Shown here: piece after piece, positions 32,017 through 36,150 of the stretch
Layout: each line of letters starts with the position of its first letter
How positions within the stretch are numbered: position 1 is the first letter of the stretch
Source of the DNA: Akkermansiaceae bacterium
GTDB lineage: Bacteria; Verrucomicrobiota; Verrucomicrobiia; Verrucomicrobiales; Akkermansiaceae
Reading direction: 5' to 3'
NCBI GenBank assembly: GCA_019634595.1
Contig: JAHCBC010000006.1
Location: forward strand, 210,980-247,129
Length of the DNA stretch: 36,150 nucleotides
Translations under genes and position numbers: made by a program
The notes under the pieces: generated by a model
Databases searched by the model: none
Told to the model about the DNA's origin: nothing
The model's input: the letters and a program-made list of their open reading frames with translations, nothing else

Positions 32017-32706
32017 ATGATATCCGTCAAAAACATCCAGGTCTGCTACGGACAAAGCGTCGTCATCCCGGACATGAGCTTCACCGCTCCCAAAGGGGAA
32101 ATCCTCGGCATCGTCGGGCGCAACGGCATGGGCAAGAGCACCCTCTTCCGCGCCCTCATCGGGATGATCCCCACCCGCTCCGGGAAGATCACCCTGGAAG
32201 ACAAGGAAATCACCCACCAGCCCTCCTACAAGCGCGTCGCCGGAGGGATCGCCTACGTTCCCCAGGGGCGCATGATATTCCCTTACCTCAACGTCTACGA
32301 GAACCTCATCTCCGGAGTCGCCGGGCGTGTCAGCCAATCCGCGGTCGAGGAAATCTACGCCCTCTTCCCCGTCCTCCACGAAATGCGGAAACGCAAAGGC
32401 GGGAACCTCTCCGGAGGCCAGCAGCAGCAGCTCGCCATCGGCCGCGCCCTCATGACCAATCCCAGCGTCCTCCTCCTTGATGAACCCACGGAAGGCATCC
32501 AGCCCTCCATCATCAAGGACATCTCGCGGAGCCTCCGTGAAATCCGCGACCTCAGGAACCTCACCATCGTTGTCAGCGAGCAGGTCCTCAGCTTCGTCCT
32601 CGATACCTGCGACAACATCATGGTCATCGATAAAGGAAAACTCATCCGCGAAGACCGCCGCGCCGATGTCGATGCGGAACAAATCAAGGCCATGCTCGCC
32701 GTCTGA
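32017..32706 (+). CDS. urtE: Urea/amide ABC transporter ATP-binding protein UrtE
   Basis: The 229-residue ATPase has a Walker A 'GRNGMGKSTLFRALIGMI', with the UrtE-typical GMGK, the Q-loop 'YVPQGRMIFPYLNVYENL', the signature 'LSGGQQQQLAIGRALMTNP' and Walker B 'VLLLDEPTEGIQPSI'. It is the second ATPase of the transporter. It starts 10 bp after urtD and ends 31 bp before fmdA, so the transporter and amidase genes form one operon. Confidence 0.95.
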   Translation: MISVKNIQVCYGQSVVIPDMSFTAPKGEILGIVGRNGMGKSTLFRALIGMIPTRSGKITLEDKEITHQPSYKRVAGGIAYVPQGRMIFPYLNVYENLISGVAGRVSQSAVEEIYALFPVLHEMRKRKGGNLSGGQQQQLAIGRALMTNPSVLLLDEPTEGIQPSIIKDISRSLREIRDLRNLTIVVSEQVLSFVLDTCDNIMVIDKGKLIREDRRADVDAEQIKAMLAV

Positions 32707-32737
32707 AAATCCCAATCCCAACCTGAACCGAACACTC

Positions 32738-33958
32738 ATGAAAACACTGATCAAAGTCGATCTCGACGCCCCGCCGGAATCATTGGACTACCTCCACAAC
32801 CGCTGGCATCCGGACATTCCAATGGTCGCCTACGTCAAGCCGGGCGATGAGTTCCGGGTCGAGTGCATCGATTGGACCGGCGGCCAGATCAAGAATGACG
32901 ACGACGCCAAAGACATCGAGATCGTCGATCTCAGCAAGGTCCACTACCTCAGCGGCCCCATCGGGGTCGAAGGTGCGGAACCCGGCGACCTCCTCGTCGT
33001 GGACATCCTCGATGTCGGCACGCTCAAAGAATCGGACTGGGGATTCACCGGCCTCTTCTCGAAAACCAATGGCGGCGGCTTTCTGACCGACCACTACCCG
33101 GACGCCCGCAAGGCCTGCTGGGATTTCCACGGGATCTACACCTCCTCCCGCCACATCCCGAACGTCGAGTTCGCGGGCATCATGCACCCCGGCCTCATCG
33201 GCTGCCTCCCCTCCAAGGAGCTCCTGGACACCTGGAACAAACGCGAGAAAGAACTCTACGACACCGAGCCTGGCCGTGTCCCCGCACTCGCCACCCTTCC
33301 CTATGCGGACACCGCCCACATGGGCCGCATGACCGGATCCGCACGCGATGCCGCCGCCGCCGAAGGCGCCCGCACCGTCCCCCCGCGCGAACACGGCGGA
33401 AACTGCGACATCAAGAACCTCACCAAAGGCTCAAAAGTCTACTTCCCCGTCTATGTCAAAGATGGCGGCCTCTCCATGGGCGACATCCACTTCAGCCAGG
33501 GCGATGGCGAAATCACCTTCTGCGGTGCCATCGAAATGGCCGGCTTCCTCGACATCCGCGTTTCGCTCATCAAGAACGGCGTCCAAAAATATGGCATCCT
33601 CAACCCCATCTTCATGCCAAGCCCGCTCCAGCCGAACTACACCAAACACATCATCTTCGAGGGCATCTCCGTCGATGAAAAGGGCAAGCAATTCTACCTC
33701 GATCCCCACGTCGCCTACCGCATGGCCTGCCTCAACGCCATCGAGTACATGAAAAAATTCGGCTACACCGGTGAACAGGCCTACGCGATTCTCGGGACCG
33801 CTCCCGTCGAAGGACGCATCAGCGGCATCGTCGATATTCCCAACGCCTGCGCCACACTCTGGCTGCCCACGGAAATCTTCGACTTCGACATCACCCCGAA
33901 TGCCAGCGGCCCCACCATCCAGGTCCCTCAGGGAATCGATCTCGCGAAAGTCCTCTAA
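32738..33958 (+). CDS. fmdA: Formamidase (acetamidase/formamidase family)
   Basis: The 406-residue cytoplasmic enzyme hydrolyses formamide to formate and ammonia. The family segments are 'NRWHPDIPMVAYVKPGDEFRVE' at the N terminus, 'DLSKVHYLSGPIGVEGAEPG', 'VEFAGIMHPGLIGCLPSKEL', 'PPREHGGNCDIKNLTKGSKV' and 'GGLSMGDIHFSQGDGEITFC'. The length and sequence match the Methylophilus-type FmdA (about 407 residues). It follows urtE by 31 bp and precedes fmdB by 14 bp. In Methylophilus, fmdA and fmdB lie with an Urt-like transporter (fmdDEF) induced by short-chain amides, so the same substrate set is likely here. The start at 32738 fits the family N terminus. Confidence 0.94.
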   Translation: MKTLIKVDLDAPPESLDYLHNRWHPDIPMVAYVKPGDEFRVECIDWTGGQIKNDDDAKDIEIVDLSKVHYLSGPIGVEGAEPGDLLVVDILDVGTLKESDWGFTGLFSKTNGGGFLTDHYPDARKACWDFHGIYTSSRHIPNVEFAGIMHPGLIGCLPSKELLDTWNKREKELYDTEPGRVPALATLPYADTAHMGRMTGSARDAAAAEGARTVPPREHGGNCDIKNLTKGSKVYFPVYVKDGGLSMGDIHFSQGDGEITFCGAIEMAGFLDIRVSLIKNGVQKYGILNPIFMPSPLQPNYTKHIIFEGISVDEKGKQFYLDPHVAYRMACLNAIEYMKKFGYTGEQAYAILGTAPVEGRISGIVDIPNACATLWLPTEIFDFDITPNASGPTIQVPQGIDLAKVL

Positions 33959-33972
33959 CAGAAATCCATCCC

Positions 33973-34308
33973 GTGCCAGTCTACGATTTCACCTGTGGCG
34001 ATTGCGGTGATTTCCGCGAAGTCCGGTCCATCGATGAGAGGAACAACCCCGCCCGCTGTCCGGACTGCCGGAAAGCGGCGCGGAGGATGATCCTCGCGCC
34101 GAATCTCGGGCTGATGAACCCGGTTGCCCGCAAGGCGTCCGCGGTCAACGAGAAAAGCCGCCACGAGCCGCGTGTCAGTAATCCCCACTCCTGCGGCTCG
34201 GGCTGCGGCTGCGGAACACCCGTCAGAGGAATCCGCCGGAAGGAAACCCCGCTCGGAGTCCTCCAGACGCAGAAACCCTCCGCCCGGCCCTGGATGCTCG
34301 GACACTGA
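33973..34308 (+). CDS. fmdB: FmdB-family zinc-ribbon protein
   Basis: The 111-residue product has a N-terminal zinc ribbon with two Cys pairs ('FTCGDCGDF' and 'RCPDCRKAARRMI', about residues 7-12 and 29-39). This is the FmdB domain, proposed as a regulator of amidase expression in Methylophilus. A central region is polar, followed by a second Cys-rich patch 'CGSGCGCG' (about 73-80) and a Trp-containing tail. The start is a GTG at 33973, and it is the last gene of the urt-fmd operon. Its direct biochemical role is not established. Confidence 0.88.
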   Translation: MPVYDFTCGDCGDFREVRSIDERNNPARCPDCRKAARRMILAPNLGLMNPVARKASAVNEKSRHEPRVSNPHSCGSGCGCGTPVRGIRRKETPLGVLQTQKPSARPWMLGH

Positions 34309-34549
34309 GAGATCCTCCGGCGGGGATCGGTCCGGAAAATCCCCCCGCACATCGTCACACATTTGAGGCTCAGCTTTCCGGGTTTTCGTTGATGATCCGG
34401 CAATATGCCTGCGTTTGGGGGGCGCCCCCCCCGACGAAGCGGCCGCGTAAGATTCCTCGGGCAACCGGAATCGGTTTGAGGGAGGGGGTGCGGCAACTGA
34501 GCTTTTGGGCCGGAACCGCTGGGAATCCCAGTGAGAAAAGATCACCGGA
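34309..34549. other. Gene-free region after fmdB
   Basis: No gene is supported. An imperfect hairpin (GCGGGGAT/ATCCCCCCGC, about 34323-34350) follows fmdB but lacks a T tract. A 14-bp palindrome GGGGGGCGCCCCCC lies at 34417-34430. From about 34440 the base composition changes. Confidence 0.5.
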
Positions 34550-34970
34550 AGGTTCGATGCGGAGAAAGTGGCGGTGGACTAATTCGGAAACTAGCTACGG
34601 TCTCTGTATTCGATATCAAACGCTTACAGATCCTACAGAGAGGTTCGAAAAAAAATCGGAGTAGGACGAGCTTCCGAATAATGCCGAGCTCAGGATTCAA
34701 AGCCGGGCAGGTGAGGAGCAGAAAGAAAGGTTCGAATCGTAAACCGGGTTGGACGATCTTTCGACTAATGTCGGCCTCAGTATTTGAAGGGAGGAGACGA
34801 ACAGAACAAAAAGGTTCGCGACGTAAACCGGGTTGGACGATCTTCTGACTAATGCCGATCTCAGGATTGAAGCGGAGAGCAGAAACAGAACAAAAAGGTT
34901 CGAAGGGGTGGTAAACTGGGTAGAACAATTCCAAATAGAACCGGCCTCTCAGCATCCCTGTTAATAGGCT
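34550..34970. repeat. Degenerate tandem array, about 84-bp units
   Basis: Units begin with AGGTTCG at 34550, 34641, 34728, 34812 and 34896, giving lengths of 91, 87, 84 and 84 bp and a partial last copy. The third and fourth units share CGTAAACCGGGTTGGACGAT then CTT and end in AACAGAACAAAA; the outer units are more diverged. The minus strand is open through the array and would give about 28-residue repeats (EPFCSV...ISxKIVQPGLR), but coding is doubtful. Confidence 0.8.
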
Positions 34971-35226
34971 TTTACAGGGAGATTGAGTCAAAAATCGCGA
35001 TTTCCGGGTTCTTCGGAGGAACCGAATCTCGCTGAAGCCCGTGGTTACGAGATTTGAGCGTCAGATTCCCTAGTTGCCTGTTTTGTGGAATTACAGGGAA
35101 TTTCTTGCCAAACCGCGCTGTCCTGCACTTTCGGAGCGCGGAGGTTACGGCACGCGTGGAATGGCTGCCACTTATCCTTTTCTGACTTTCTCGGCGATAA
35201 GCTTCGCCATCCACGGTTGGCACTTG
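34971..35226. other. Gene-free, decayed sequence
   Basis: No gene is supported. A short motif (TTACAGGGA) occurs at about 34975 and 35091 with loosely similar flanks, hinting at a second, more eroded repeat with a period near 116 bp. Confidence 0.4.
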
Positions 35227-35484
35227 ATGAATCGGCGAAAACTTTTATATGGTATCGGCCCTAAATTCCAATCCTGCCGCAACGATTTCGAGATTCTTGT
35301 TCTCTTGCCTGATTTCCCAAAATTTCCACGATTTACCTTCAGTGAATTCAAATTGATTGAAGTTACCGGGAAAGGATTCAGGTACGCAAAAAAGTTGAAC
35401 GTTGCACCGGCTATTCATCATTTGGCTGAAAAGCAGGTGCCATTCGGCGGAGCGATAAACCTCTCATTCTCTCCTAAAGGCTAG
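35227..35484 (+). CDS. Doubtful small open frame
   Basis: An 85-residue frame starting at ATG 35227 ('MNRRKLLYGIGPKFQSC') would give a basic, aromatic-rich peptide with no recognised domain. Base composition is less GC-rich than the window. Its stop codon TAG lies in a CTAG (35481-35484) next to the IS element, so it may be a remnant cut by the insertion. No Shine-Dalgarno is seen, and the frame can be opened upstream to 35074. It is listed only because nothing else explains the stretch. Confidence 0.2.
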   Translation: MNRRKLLYGIGPKFQSCRNDFEILVLLPDFPKFPRFTFSEFKLIEVTGKGFRYAKKLNVAPAIHHLAEKQVPFGGAINLSFSPKG

Positions 35485-36150
35485 GCGGTGTTTGGGAACT
35501 GGAAATGATTGGCTGCGAGCGGGTTGCTGTTAGATTTCGTGCCGATGAAACGACCTTGTTCCTACTTCCGGATCTCCGACGCGCTGTGGATGGCGCTAAA
35601 AAAATTAACGTAGTCCCGGGTTTCGCTGAGGGTGAACAGTAAGAGGTTTGGTGGTCGCCCTCCCGCCGACCACCGGATGTTGATGACGGCCATGATATAC
35701 ATTCTCCGGACCGGTTGCCCTTGGCGGGCCGCTCCACCGCAGTTCGGTCCATGGCAGACGGTTTACGGCAGGTGGCGGTTGTGGTGCCACAAGGGTGTAT
35801 GGGCTTCGGCGGTTCGGACTCTGGCGCGCCATCAGTCCGGCAGACTGAGGTTTGTCGATGCCAGTAATTTAGAAAGTCCATCAGGACGCATGCGGTGGAA
35901 AGGGAGGAAAACAGGCGCAGCTCATTGGACTCACCAAGGGCGGAGCGAACACCAAACTGCATGTCGTCGTGGATGGGAAAGGCCGCCTGGTCCGGGCGGC
36001 GTTGACGGCGGGACAGGTCAGCGAAGCGAAGATCGCTCCGGGACTGGTGAGAGGATTGGAAGGATGCCGGGTGGTCGCCGACAAAGGTTACGACAGCCGG
36101 GCGATGAGGGAGATGGTGGAGCATTCGGGCAGCCGCAGTTGCATCCCGGC
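35485..36150 (+). mobile_element. IS5-family insertion sequence, degraded, runs off window
   Basis: The stretch contains an IS5-type transposase with disrupted frames. The left end is uncertain: a CTAG (35481-35484), a target type used by IS5-group elements, is followed by GGTGTTTGGGAACTGG, which could be the inverted repeat. The right end is beyond the window, so the terminal repeat cannot be checked. Confidence 0.7.
35545..36150 (+). pseudogene. IS5-family (DDE) transposase pseudogene, 3' end outside window
   Basis: Reading from ATG 35545 gives 'MKRPCSYFRISDALWMALKK' and then an in-frame TAG at 35611-35613. The same frame continues with 'RFGGRPPADHRMLMTAMIYI', 'LRTGCPWRAAPPQFGPWQTV' and 'RRLRFVDAS'-like sequence, typical of IS5-group transposases. 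At about 35867-35872 the frame must shift by one base to continue as 'KVHQDACGGKGGKQAQLIGL', 'TKGGANTKLHVVVDGKG' and 'VVADKGYDSRAMREM', the DDE core with the second Asp (ADKGYDS). One stop plus one frameshift make it inactive. The family assignment rests on these motifs; the shift could in principle be programmed, but the amber codon makes decay more likely. Confidence 0.85.

Noticed and set aside
25599..34265. 12-bp direct repeat CGGAGTCCTCCA near both ends of the C-rich segment as attachment sites
   Set aside because: Many 12-bp pairs are expected by chance in 36 kb, and the right copy lies inside the fmdB coding sequence; no integrase is present.
34417..34430. GGGGGGCGCCCCCC palindrome as fmdB terminator
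   Set aside because: It has no loop or T tract and is more than 100 bp from the stop codon.
34728..34745. GGTTCGAATC in the tandem array as a tRNA T-arm
   Set aside because: No acceptor, D or anticodon stems can be placed around it, and it recurs as part of the 84-bp repeat.
34550..34970. Tandem array as a CRISPR
   Set aside because: Units are adjacent long degenerate repeats without constant short repeats and unique spacers, and no cas genes are present.

Overview
The window looks like chromosomal DNA of a high-GC member of the Verrucomicrobiota, perhaps near Luteolibacter or other Verrucomicrobiaceae. This is inference from gene content: a PEP-CTERM lamin-tail protein, a TorF-type porin divergent from amt, GTAG-type REP repeats, and starts mostly without Shine-Dalgarno sequences. 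No rRNA, tRNA or CRISPR array was seen.

Layout. Positions 1-3540 hold the 3' end of an unknown gene, trmO, an ankyrin-repeat lipoprotein and an ACT-domain protein. Positions 3600-5200 hold azurin (minus), the PII gene glnB and a small DUF3817 membrane protein. Positions 5300-9575 hold a minus-strand block: NAD(P)HX repair enzyme, cell-wall amidase, a secreted unknown protein and pta. Positions 9667-12012 hold a convergent PHP-type histidinol phosphatase and a xylulokinase. Positions 12116-14673 hold a TorF-like porin divergent from amt. Positions 14772-17748 hold an unknown gene, coaX, a ROK kinase and a Tat-exported superoxide dismutase. Positions 17805-18040 carry REP/BIME repeats. Positions 18042-25487 hold ppc (minus), the PEP-CTERM protein (minus), menD, a DUF4126 protein and an AsmA-like protein.

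Positions 25670-34308 form a nitrogen-scavenging module: a CmpA/NrtA-like binding protein without signal peptide, a convergent LysR regulator, and a divergent operon urtABCDE-fmdA-fmdB. The ABC transporter imports urea or short-chain amides, formamidase releases ammonia from formamide, and fmdB is the usual zinc-ribbon companion. No urease gene is present, so formamide or a related amide is a good candidate substrate. Three nitrogen genes far apart in the window (glnB, amt, urtA) each have a GG-N10-GC sigma-54 type -24/-12 element upstream, and a weaker fourth lies before the CmpA/NrtA-like gene. This points to one NtrC/sigma-54 nitrogen regulon with PII as sensor, Amt and Urt for uptake, and FmdA for ammonia release.

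Positions 34309-35484 are gene-poor, less GC-rich, and contain a decayed tandem array of about 84-bp units. The right end (35485-36150) is a broken IS5-family element running off the window. The plus strand is mostly G-rich on both sides, but C-rich from about 25.6 to 34.3 kb whatever the gene orientation, so this segment may have been inverted or acquired.
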